A model generated the notes under the pieces. That model saw nothing but the letters and a program-made list of their open reading frames with translations, made no database searches and was not told the DNA's origin. A program made the position numbers and the translations under genes. A stretch of 64,000 nucleotides of DNA, from NCBI GenBank assembly GCA_033297075.1, contig MU858244.1, positions 1 through 64,000 of the forward strand, read 5' to 3'. Positions 55,358 through 64,000 of this stretch are shown here, one piece after another. Every line of letters starts with the position of its first letter. The stretch's first letter is position 1. This stretch comes from Rhypophila decipiens. Its lineage: Eukaryota; Ascomycota; Sordariomycetes; Sordariales; Naviculisporaceae.

Positions 55358-57721
55358 TCATGACAGCGAATGGAAATACAACCGCCGCGCAACCTTCCCA
55401 GTAAACTGTTCCCGTCCTTGTTTCTCGTCAATATCTCGCAGCACAACCTTCTTTTCTCGCCGGAAGTGGATGGCCTGCTTCCAGATTTCTATGAAATCGC
55501 GGTACTCTGCAAGATACACGCCAAGTCAGTAACGGTTCCTGCCTTTTGGGGGACATTATGCAACGGGACGAAGAGAGAACTTGGCATTGCTTACCTCTTT
55601 CAGCCTCGAACTCAATCTCAAAAGACTGGCACTCGTGGTATGAGTCGTCGTCGTCAAAGTCTACTGTCGGTCCGCCAAGGGGGAACCCCGCTGCGTGGGA
55701 AGTCCTCTTTTCGTGCCATACTTTCAGGGGTAGAGGGGCGTTGGCTCCCGGTTTTAGGCGTTGGATCTTGGACAGTGATGATCCAGTTCTAGATGATACG
55801 AGTGTCTCGCGCCGCGGTTGGATGGCTACCACGTACCCGTAGTGGGATCGGTAGTCACCGTCTGCGGGTCTAACTTCGACTAGCTCGACGTCGTCGGTGA
55901 CTTGAGAGACGGGGTTGGGTCAACACCAACTTGGACTTCTCATGAAAGGGGGGAAAGGAACATACTCAAGAAGGTCATGTACTCCTCTCTTCTGCCTAAA
56001 AAGATGACGACACGGGTGTACCTCGGTCGGGTATTCTCGGCAGGCCTACTGAGTAACCGTGTCGTGTTGCTGATCACCGAAGGAGTGTCGGATTGCATCA
56101 GGGACGAGGTCCGGTCTTCATGCCAGATTTGGATCCTGCAGTTTGAGATCTCGAGGGCTTCTCTTCGGCGGGTGCATCGAACCGAGCGGACCGAGGAGAT
56201 GTCCAAGACGAGGGCTTCTCCTATGAGAGCTTGTTGGAAATCGGCGACGTCTGGGCAAATTCAGACGTTAACTAGATCGTTGGACTGGAAAGAACGGGAG
56301 ACTGCCACGTACCCTGAGTGTCTTGGAAACGACAGATGAACATGATGTTTCTCCTAGACGGAGCCACTGGTCGCCCTGATCCTGAGTAGTTGACCGATCG
56401 TAGCTCGTCCTTTGGCCTCCGGTGAATATACAAGACATTCTGCCAGGCTGGGTCGGCCATGTAGGCGTGTGCAATGACGAGTTCATGGTCTGCAATGTGG
56501 ACTAACTCGTGGCAATGGGTCATATGTCAGTCATGCTGGGCACATGCAAAAAGGATTCTAGGACGTTACCATCAAAGTTGTTGACATGCTCTTTCACGCC
56601 CTCCTCTACGGTCGTCAGCTGAAATCTAAGCGCAGCGGGCCGATCCCACCGGCTCCGGGACACCTTCAGTAGCGACTGCTTTCCCTGGAGCGCATCGAAA
56701 GACTCGAGGTTACGCGTGAAGTAGACTCGTCTGTGTAAGGTTGCGACGTCGATGTTAGTGGGGACTCCAGCTTGAGTACTACAACGGACGGGGATCTGAC
56801 TCAACCAACTTACCGCTCGAAAATCTGAAGTTCATCAGAGACGGCTGATGTGGCTGACGAGTCTAGAGGCCGTAGCGTCCCCGCCGAGGTCCTAGACTCG
56901 GGCATTGATAGAGGAATGGGTCCTTCGGCGTCGAGCTGTTGCACTGCTCGCGGTTGGATTTCCGGGGAGCGAGTTACGAGCGGCTCCGGGGGTGTGACGT
57001 CGTGGACGGGATATTTCGAATTCGTGAGATCCCACAGCTCTGAGGATGAGATTGGGCGGGCCATGACACCGTGGGCCTGTGAGCTACCGCTGCTGCTGAT
57101 ATGAACGATGGGAAGTGAAGACTGATTGCCGGTGTCTCCGTTATTGGGATCAATATTTAGTTGTACTGGCGTAGGATTGCTCGCGGTTGTCGCCAGGGGC
57201 CTTGGCCGTGGTGGGTATATGAGAGGATGGAAGTTGGAGCTGCAAAGAGGGACGTTGAACGACCCATCTTGAGACGACACGGTTCTCTCAGACAGCCTAC
57301 TGGGCAATGAGCAAGGAGATGATTCTTCATTGTGTTGCCGCGATGTGGGCGGAGCATCGTGGTGATGTCTTTGATGAGTGGTGGCAGTACGAGGAGAAGT
57401 AACATTGATATTTGTCAGAACTGAGCGCGGTACCTGTGACCGTCGTCCGCGCCGTGCTGTTGCACGGGATGGTAACGACCTGTCAGTTGAGCCTCTGAGA
57501 CCGTTCTCGTCGGTAGATGTGGCTGTCGCAATCCCACAAGGCATTTTACCCGCATCGGGGACGGGAGCCGACGGGACTTCGGTGTTGGTCCTCAATCTGG
57601 ACGCAGTGGCTGCCACATCGGCCCAGACCCGGTGGCAGCTGAAAGGTACTTCTAGAAGCTCACTTTCCGACATGAGAGCGGCCCATCCCATATCACTACC
57701 CACTGCTCGCAGAATGCTCAT
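55358..57721 (-). CDS. Unknown fungal protein, 665 aa
   Basis: Six exons (57721-56814, 56730-56570, 56501-56313, 56250-55966, 55900-55595, 55506-55358) join in frame. The first 300 residues are disordered, rich in Ser, Pro, Thr and Arg. The remainder is folded-looking. It contains RRVYFTRNLESFDALQGKQ, HIADHELVIAHAYMADP, RRNIMFICRFQDTQ, YTRVVIFLGRREEYMTFL, an acidic run FDDDDSYHECQSFEIEFE and the end VARRLYFHSLS. I do not recognise the family. The regular intron phases and branch sites show it is a real gene. The second intron must end at TTAG before 56501: the nearer CAG would give stops in all frames. Confidence 0.75.
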
Positions 57722-58508
57722 ATTGTACAATATCCGAAAGAATTATTATAGTAGAGTGCAGATTCAAGATGATGTTTGCCAGAGGTAGCGAGATAACGGG
57801 AGAAAATGGCGACATCAAAGGGCCTCCATCTAGAGGCGAGAGTTTTGGATTTCTTGGTCAGTCTGACCCAAGGCAGACTCGAATCCAATGGACTGCGAGT
57901 TCCGCGACTTGGAATTCCTCGTCCTTGGCAAAAATGCCCGAGGGCAGTGCACCTGACGGATCTTTGCTTCATTCTCTTCTCTTCCAGATATCATTCAAGA
58001 TTAGGTAAATGCCAATTATTGGTTGGGGGTGCAGACTGCAGACCAAAAGAGCACATTCTTTAATGCCCAACTACCATGGCCGGTGAGAGGTGCTCCTTTC
58101 TGGGCACACCCACTTTGACGAATGTGCACTTCTGCAAGCCCTACTTTTCAAATTAGTCACCGATTTTCTAGTTCATGATAAGGTAGTGCAAATGGAAAGT
58201 GGCGCAGCCTTTTTCGCGTCAGTAGTACTTGGCTACACATATAATTCGGTGAGAGGTTCCAGACCCTTCGGCGACCCTTGAACGGGAGATCCCGCGTGGG
58301 GTGGATAGTCTAGTCTGTCTAAATCATCCGAGGACCAAGAGCAAGAGCAGAGCCTCATCGGGCCAAGTGGATGGACCTGTTAGCCATACGGATAGAGGGC
58401 GGACAATTAAAGGGGTACATATACGGAAGAGATGCTTGTCCATGGCCAATTTCACCTTCGGATTGCGTGATCAATCGTTCCCTCCTGCCTGATTCATCAA
58501 ATATCACC
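57722..58508. other. Divergent spacer
   Basis: Between the 665-aa unknown gene and the 2-oxoglutarate oxygenase. No gene or repeat was recognised. Confidence 0.5.
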
Positions 58509-59662
58509 ATGTCCCCCATCAAGTCAGCGCCCTCTGAGGATTCCACTCCGGGCGGCATTGCTGATCTGCCAGTCATCAACTTCTCGAAGTTGTTGGACAA
58601 TGACCCGGAGGAATCCTCTAAGCTGTTCTCTGCCTGTTCGGGCTGGGGATTCTTCTACCTCGACTTAGCCTCCAGTGAGGCTGATTTATACCGAGCCTCA
58701 GTCAATAACCTCAAGGACTTTGCCGTTGAATATTTTGGCCGGCCTTTGGAGGAGAAGCTGACAGATGTCAATGAGGCCTGGGAGACCTTCAACATCTGCG
58801 GGTGAGTACTCGAAACAGGCTGTTACTTTCCCATAGTCCTAACCCACGTTCAGGTATAAGCCCCGAAGCCTCGATACGGGAAACGTGCAGGGCAAGAAGG
58901 ATGGATGCGAAGGTCTAAGGGTAAGCTTTGAAGCCCGACCTTGGCCCGGTCTGTTCCTGACATGAACGACAGCTCCCAGCCGACGTCTTTCTTCTCCGAG
59001 AGTCCGAATTGCGGTTTCCTCTTGGGGCAGAAGCTTCCCGGCAAACAGTAGGCTCCTTCATCGAGCAGTCTCACGCAATTGGCACTCTGATCCTCAGCCG
59101 GCTTTCCACTAGCCTGGGTCTCCAAGGTCCTGCTCGGCTGGAAAACGCTCACCGACCAGACCGACCATCCACCTCAAGCGCTGTCTTGCAACACTACGCC
59201 TTGGAGGCGAACCTCCCAGCCGACACAAGCAGCGGCCACTTCACGCACACCGACACAGGCAGCGTGACGATCCTGTTCAACACCGAATGGGGTCTCCAAG
59301 TCTGTAGCCCCGACGGTGAAGAATGGCAGTATGTGCCGCCGGCAAAGGGCACCCGGGCCATCGTGAACATGGGCGACACGGTCAAGTTCCTGACAAACGG
59401 ACGGCTCAAGTCGTGTCTCCATCGTGTTGTGCCGTGTCATGATCGCTGGTCAGGTGGGCCACGGTATGCTACCATTTTCTTCCTGAGGGCAAATAATGAG
59501 GTTGAGTTTGATGATCTGGAGGGACAGAGGTGGAATGCTCGCGATTGGCTGAATCGGAAGTTTCTGAACTATCGATCGCCTCACAAAGTGCAGAAGCTGA
59601 GCCCGATGGCGACTGGGAGGGTTGGCTTTGTTGGGCTCTGGGAGACCGGGATGGCTACCTAG
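58509..59662 (+). CDS. 2-Oxoglutarate/Fe(II) dioxygenase, isopenicillin-N-synthase-like
   Basis: Three exons (58509-58801, 58854-58920, 58973-59662) give 349 aa. The N-terminal DIOX_N domain starts at ADLPVINFSKL. The jelly-roll core has the iron ligands H212 and D214 (HTDTGS) and H270 (CLHRVV), followed by R284 of RYATIFF. In most relatives this last motif is R-x-S; here the serine position is alanine, which may alter 2-oxoglutarate binding. The substrate is unknown. It lies 10 kb beyond the likely cluster border, so a link to the polyketide is doubtful. Confidence 0.88.
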
Positions 59663-59923
59663 GGGTGGGCCTGTCGTGTTTGAACGGGCAAGGAACAGAT
59701 CCGTAAGGATTTGGAGTCGTCCACATTCGTGTCAACGGGGACTGTTATTTCAGCTTTTTACTTTGACCAGCAACGAGTGAGAACAGAAAAAGTACATGCA
59801 CCGCCGGGCAGCTGGTGTCCGGTCAAAGACCAAAATTGCCCGTACAACAGCCGCTTCCCAGAACATGCCACCCCGCGGCGCGGAAAACCCCTGAGTGTTC
59901 GGAAAAACAGTGACCCGTTTAAA

Positions 59924-61738
59924 TTAAACATCCGCCTCATCCATATTCCTCACAAAGCCCAGAAACCACGCCACACTGCTGACATGGTTGACAACACTAA
60001 CCCTCTCATCGACAGTATGGATCCCATTGCCCAGGCCTTTCCCGTCCTTCGGGTCCCAACCGGGCGAGAACCTAAAGATGTGCTTTGTCAAGTCCCAATA
60101 GTACCTCGTGTCCGTATTGCCAGTCATGATGCCCGGAGTAACAACGATATCCTCCCCTTTGGCGTGGAAAGCCCTGGTTGTACCTGCGAGGACGGCATAC
60201 GGCGACGAAGTGTCTGACCCGTTGGCGGGTGTGACCGGCGCTACTTGAAGCGTGTGATTCGATGTGTAGAGTGAAATGCTCGACTCGGGGGTCGTGGGCG
60301 CAACGTCGTCAAAGGCGTGCAGCGCGAGCTTGTGCTTCTTGGCGACTGACATTGCGAGCTTGGTCAGACGATCATAGACAAGGTCGGGAGTCTCGCCAAT
60401 GTTGATTCTGTGGTTGACCGTCACTGTTACCCGCTCGGGCAGGGCGTTGACCTTGATGCCGCCCGAGATGACGTCCACCGCCTGAGAGGTCTGCATCAAG
60501 TACTTGACCTCGGGACCTTGCTTGGCCGCCTCGATGGCGAGTTTGTCCTTCTTGCTCTTCTTGTGGCAGGTTCCTTGCTCTTTCTGGCGGGCAGACAAAA
60601 GATGCTTCAGCTTGGATGGGAAGGACTCTGAATAAGCCGCGCCGCATTGTAGCTGGTTGTAATAGGGATTTGCCGAGTCGAGGCTTGTCGCGTATTGCTC
60701 GGATTCGAGCTGGGTGATCAGCTCAGCGAGGACCCCGATGGAGGTATGCTCGGGAGGAACAGACGAGTGGCCACCAGCCATGCGCACCGTGATAAAGACG
60801 TCGGTGTACCCCTTCTCTGCGGTACCGGGCTTGGCAAACAACGTGCCCCAGGTTTCCTCATAAGTCGATCCTTCATCCACGATGACGGCGATCCCATCGT
60901 CACCATAGCGCTCGTGGATGTGCGCCGCGAGCGACTGCGCACCCTGGAGACCTGAGCACTCCTCGTCGAAACCAAATGAGAGGAGAATGGTCCGCCGAGG
61001 TTTGAATGAAGCTTCGAGGAGGAGCTCAAGAGTCTCCATCGTCGCGATGAGCTGATTCTTGCAGTCGCTTGCGCCACGGCCCCAAATGTACTCGCCGTCG
61101 TAGAAGCCGCTCCATGGTGGGTGCGTCCACGAGGGTACGGTCTCTGCTGGCACAGGCACAGTGTCTTGGTGTGCCATCAAAATAGTAGGCTTCAGGGACG
61201 AGTCGGTTCCCTCCCACGTGTACAGCAGACCGTGGGTGTTTACTTTCTCCACCTTGAGTTGTGCGTGGATGAGTGGAAAGTTATTGGCCAGGTAGGCGTA
61301 AAAATTGAAGAACACATCCCATCTGGGATCAGCTCCAATGGCCCCTAGATCGTCAAAAGATTCCGACTTCACCTGGACGGCACCGGATAGACGCCTGATG
61401 GACTCGTTGCGGAAGGCCGGGGTGGTGATGTAGTCGAAGAGAGCGTCCAGGGACGGGTTCTTGCTGGGAAAAAGAGGGTCGGGTTGCACACATTGCGATT
61501 TGAAGTCGGTATGTTTATTCCTGTGGCGCTCGCCATGAGGCCGCGAGGACCAGGGTGCGATTCCAAGACTTGGTGACGTCAAGTGACGGAGGAAGAAAAG
61601 GAGGATGGACGTCCAGAAAAAGGCCTGGGCGAAACTAGCGAAGCCACTTTTCTTTTGCGTAGATGGTCTGTTATCTTGATCGTTGTTGGGGATGGGTTTA
61701 TAGCCGGTGGCTATCGGTAATGTCGGCGATTTCTCCAT
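59924..61738 (-). CDS. M20 family carboxypeptidase S-like metallopeptidase
   Basis: Intronless, 604 aa from the ATG at 61738; the frame is open upstream but has no ATG. A cytosolic N-terminus and a transmembrane segment (AFFWTSILLFFLRHL) suggest a type II vacuolar membrane precursor as in yeast Cps1. Zinc-site motifs are MAHQDTVPV, GRGASDCKN and FGFDEECSG, with NTDTRYYWDL near the end. It should release C-terminal amino acids from peptides in the vacuole. It is a housekeeping gene. Confidence 0.9.
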   Translation of the reverse strand: MEKSPTLPIATGYKPIPNNDQDNRPSTQKKSGFASFAQAFFWTSILLFFLRHLTSPSLGIAPWSSRPHGERHRNKHTDFKSQCVQPDPLFPSKNPSLDALFDYITTPAFRNESIRRLSGAVQVKSESFDDLGAIGADPRWDVFFNFYAYLANNFPLIHAQLKVEKVNTHGLLYTWEGTDSSLKPTILMAHQDTVPVPAETVPSWTHPPWSGFYDGEYIWGRGASDCKNQLIATMETLELLLEASFKPRRTILLSFGFDEECSGLQGAQSLAAHIHERYGDDGIAVIVDEGSTYEETWGTLFAKPGTAEKGYTDVFITVRMAGGHSSVPPEHTSIGVLAELITQLESEQYATSLDSANPYYNQLQCGAAYSESFPSKLKHLLSARQKEQGTCHKKSKKDKLAIEAAKQGPEVKYLMQTSQAVDVISGGIKVNALPERVTVTVNHRINIGETPDLVYDRLTKLAMSVAKKHKLALHAFDDVAPTTPESSISLYTSNHTLQVAPVTPANGSDTSSPYAVLAGTTRAFHAKGEDIVVTPGIMTGNTDTRYYWDLTKHIFRFSPGWDPKDGKGLGNGIHTVDERVSVVNHVSSVAWFLGFVRNMDEADV

Positions 61739-62383
61739 TTTATGTCGTTGTCGTCTCACGAAAGTTGGGCAAGGGAAAGGATGTGGCACCGCAAGCGGGA
61801 CATTGAAGTGGATTTAAGCTCAGTCGATGTCTTGGCGAGAACTGGATGCCGACTTCGCCCCCCTGATCGACTCAAGCCGACCTGCTAGTTTAGGCAAGGT
61901 GTGCTGTAAATCGCCCCACAAGTGGGGTATGTTTCAACTGGGGGCGCGGAGTTAGCAGGCCGACAGGGATGGCGTCATCACTGTCTTCGGGAATAAGTAA
62001 CAACTGATACACACTGGACTGGGTCGAGAATTGGGTGTGAACTTCATTGGACATGACCTATGTTAAAAAATAGTATACGCCTTTAAAGAAATGCTGTTAG
62101 GCCTCTGAAGTTTGACTTACAGGCCTTAGTACATATTCTTAGTCCTCCTCACATATTCAAGAGAACACTGAGGCATGCGTTAGCATTGCACTGGCAACCA
62201 CCTGGCTGTGAGGCCATGAATAAAACAAATTTTGAAATATGCATATAAACACAGGTAATTACAAACAATGTTCTTAGGTATTTTGGTACTCAGCTTTAGG
62301 TAGCTCTATAATGGTAGGACAATCTTAATTCAGTCCCTGGAAACCCGATCACCTCCAGAGTGTCCTCGGTGATCCGTCGCATC
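61739..62383. other. Intergenic, 0.6 kb
   Basis: Upstream of the carboxypeptidase and downstream of NAD+ synthetase, both on the minus strand. AT-rich toward 62.3 kb. No structure was seen. Confidence 0.5.
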
Positions 62384-64000
62384 CTACTTTGTAGCCTTCC
62401 TTGCTTTCTCCAACTTTTTCAGGTGCTCGTCTATCTTCTTGAAGCTCCAGTTGTTCCAGAAGAGCGGGTCTGTCGGGGCAGGGGCACGGTCAGTAAGTCG
62501 TACATAAAAGAAATAGGTGCACCAGCTTACAAAGGAATGGCCGAAGATCAAACCGGTTGTCATCCGGTGAATAATCGTTGCAGTGCACTGGTGATTGTTA
62601 GTAACCATATCAAGGATCAAACACGGCATTTACGTACGGGAAGGAGTGAGAGTGGTCATCTTGTGGCGGTTGATCGCACTACTTTTTGTTAGTGATATGA
62701 CGACGAAAGCATTCTTCGTGGCGAGGACATACTAGTAATGGAAGAATCGCTTGACTTTCAGAGCAATCTCGGCAGGTTCGTACATGGGTGCATGGTCGTC
62801 CTCGGTTTTGACACGATCACAACCCCAGTCGTGCACGAGCCGCTGGAACATGCCATAGGGTCCAAGTTTATTGACCTTTCGGAGACGACCAAACGTGGTG
62901 AGTTCGTCGTATGTCTGCACATACCGGTGATTAGTGAAGGTCAAGATATTCTGTGGGAAAGTGAACATACCATTCCCATGTCAGCTTCATCGGACTGGAC
63001 ATAGGTCTCAGTGATGGGCTCAAGCTCGGCGGTGGGAACAGCATCGAGGAACTCTTGGAGAACCGGGATCTCAAAGTGGATCTTCGCCCAGGCAATTAGA
63101 CGCTTGAGGTCGGCTTTGTCGATACTTCCAATGGGGTTGATATCGGCCGAGGAGCAATCGTATTTGGTCATATATCCACGGAGGGCTTCTTCCCAGTCAG
63201 CATCCATCTTCTCGTCGCCATTATTTAGGCCGATTACTCACATTCGCCAACATTCGCACTTCCAAGAACCAACAGACTTCCTCCACCGGGTCGCTTCCGT
63301 GCAAGTGGGAGGATCTGAGCGTACTTGTATGCGTGGACCTTCGGGTTGTTAGCAATGAGTCATCATGGGCGACGATGAGAAACTCACCATTCTTTCGCGT
63401 GCTTGAATATTCTGCAGCGCCAGGTTTTCCGTTTCACTGCCGCCTTCTACTTTGAATTTCGGCTCAAATCCCAACACCTCTTGTACTTGCATCTTGTGCG
63501 CTTCAAAGAGAGGATCGATGTCGAAGCTGAGATGGTAGCTGCCGATCTCCGCGGCGAGCTCCTTCGCGCGGCGACGCGTGTCGGCCGAACTTTGCTTGGA
63601 CATGCCCATGTAAACGGTATGGAAAATCTCATGGCAGAGCGCTTGCGGAGTGGTCGGCACATCTTTGCCAGGAACAATGCGCTTGACGTCCGCTATCACT
63701 TGTTCGTTGCCATCCTCAATGGCCTTGATGACCAACCGGCACATGGAGAAGACGATGATAGCCGTGGCGCAAGAGTCGATGCCGCCCGAAAGAGGAACTA
63801 GGTATCCAGCAGTACCACTTCTCCTGAGATAGTCCCACAACCAGGCGCCTGCGCACAGAGCAATCTCTTCTTCCACACCGTGGTATCTTGGCTCGTGGGG
63901 AATTGTAGGGCGTATAACCAGATCCAAGTCGTCGGCCTCAGGTCCAAGCTCAAAGTCAGTTTGGATGCGGTTGTACTTTCGGGTGCTCATAGCAGCCTGC
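62384..64000 (-). CDS. Glutamine-dependent NAD+ synthetase, C-terminal part (cut by window edge)
   Basis: Seven visible exons (64000-63388, 63338-63242, 63185-62971, 62914-62733, 62678-62638, 62587-62531, 62469-62384) join in frame. The gene continues past 64000, so the N-terminal glutaminase domain is missing. The synthetase domain shows the ATP pyrophosphatase loop SGGIDS, then [25 protein letters not shown] sequence, [24 protein letters not shown] and [10 protein letters not shown]. It makes NAD+ from deamido-NAD+, ATP and glutamine (yeast Qns1). The third exon must begin CCCTCCG, which gives the expected E-S-L-R-G. Confidence 0.93.

Noticed and set aside
56520..56523. Apparent frame break in the 665-aa unknown gene
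   Set aside because: An intron from 56569 to 56502 ending in TTAG, with a good CTGAC branch site, restores the frame, so no frameshift or pseudogene is needed.
1..64000. CRISPR arrays, insertion sequences, rRNA genes and viral insertions
   Set aside because: None seen; gene structure is eukaryotic throughout.

Overview
The window is nuclear DNA of a filamentous ascomycete (Pezizomycotina). Genes carry short introns (about 50-90 nt) with fungal splice sites. They encode a Zn2Cys6 regulator, an iterative non-reducing polyketide synthase (NR-PKS), a fungal cytochrome P450 and a GH76 wall enzyme. The species cannot be named from the sequence. Coordinates for multi-exon genes span first to last coding base; exon limits are given in the evidence and were worked out by hand from splice signals and reading frame.

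About 1.0-48.3 kb is one large secondary-metabolite cluster of the emodin/monodictyphenone (mdp) type. Its core is an NR-PKS with SAT-KS-AT-PT-ACP layout and no thioesterase (26220-31799). Around it lie a metallo-beta-lactamase thioesterase (18693-19742), an EthD-type decarboxylase and an anthrone oxygenase as two separate adjacent genes (23583-24110, 24645-25186), an MdpC-like ketoreductase (14937-15804), a scytalone-dehydratase-like MdpB homologue (33137-33779), an AflX/MdpK-like oxidoreductase (22433-23239), a questin-oxidase/AflY/MdpL-like ring-cleaving enzyme (37108-38478), a glutathione transferase (16291-17155) and an MdpI-like acyl-CoA synthetase (39581-41514). An AflR-like factor (11439-12911) and an AflS/MdpA-like co-regulator (5965-7409) form the regulatory pair. 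Further tailoring candidates are two methyltransferases, two SDRs, a secreted-type GMC oxidoreductase, a P450 and an isoflavone-reductase-like protein. A 14-TMS MFS pump would export the product. The inferred route is atrochrysone carboxylic acid, emodin anthrone, emodin, deoxygenation to a chrysophanol-type quinone, then ring cleavage to a benzophenone/xanthone-type product that is further oxidised and methylated.

From about 48.4 kb to the end the genes look like ordinary genome: GH76 mannosidase, methionine-type amino acid permease, a six-exon unknown protein, a 2-oxoglutarate oxygenase, an M20 carboxypeptidase and the 3' part of glutamine-dependent NAD+ synthetase, cut by the window edge.

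The most interesting non-coding signal is an 11-bp palindrome, TCGG-N3-CCGA. It occurs five times, always upstream of cluster genes and nowhere else that I could find. It fits the published AflR site form, so it is a candidate cluster-wide operator. Other points are a PKS starter domain whose GxCxG cysteine position reads as glycine, a GMC enzyme lacking its second catalytic residue, a tandemly duplicated promoter, a MITE and a foldback element inside the cluster, and four short telomere-like repeats in intergenic DNA.
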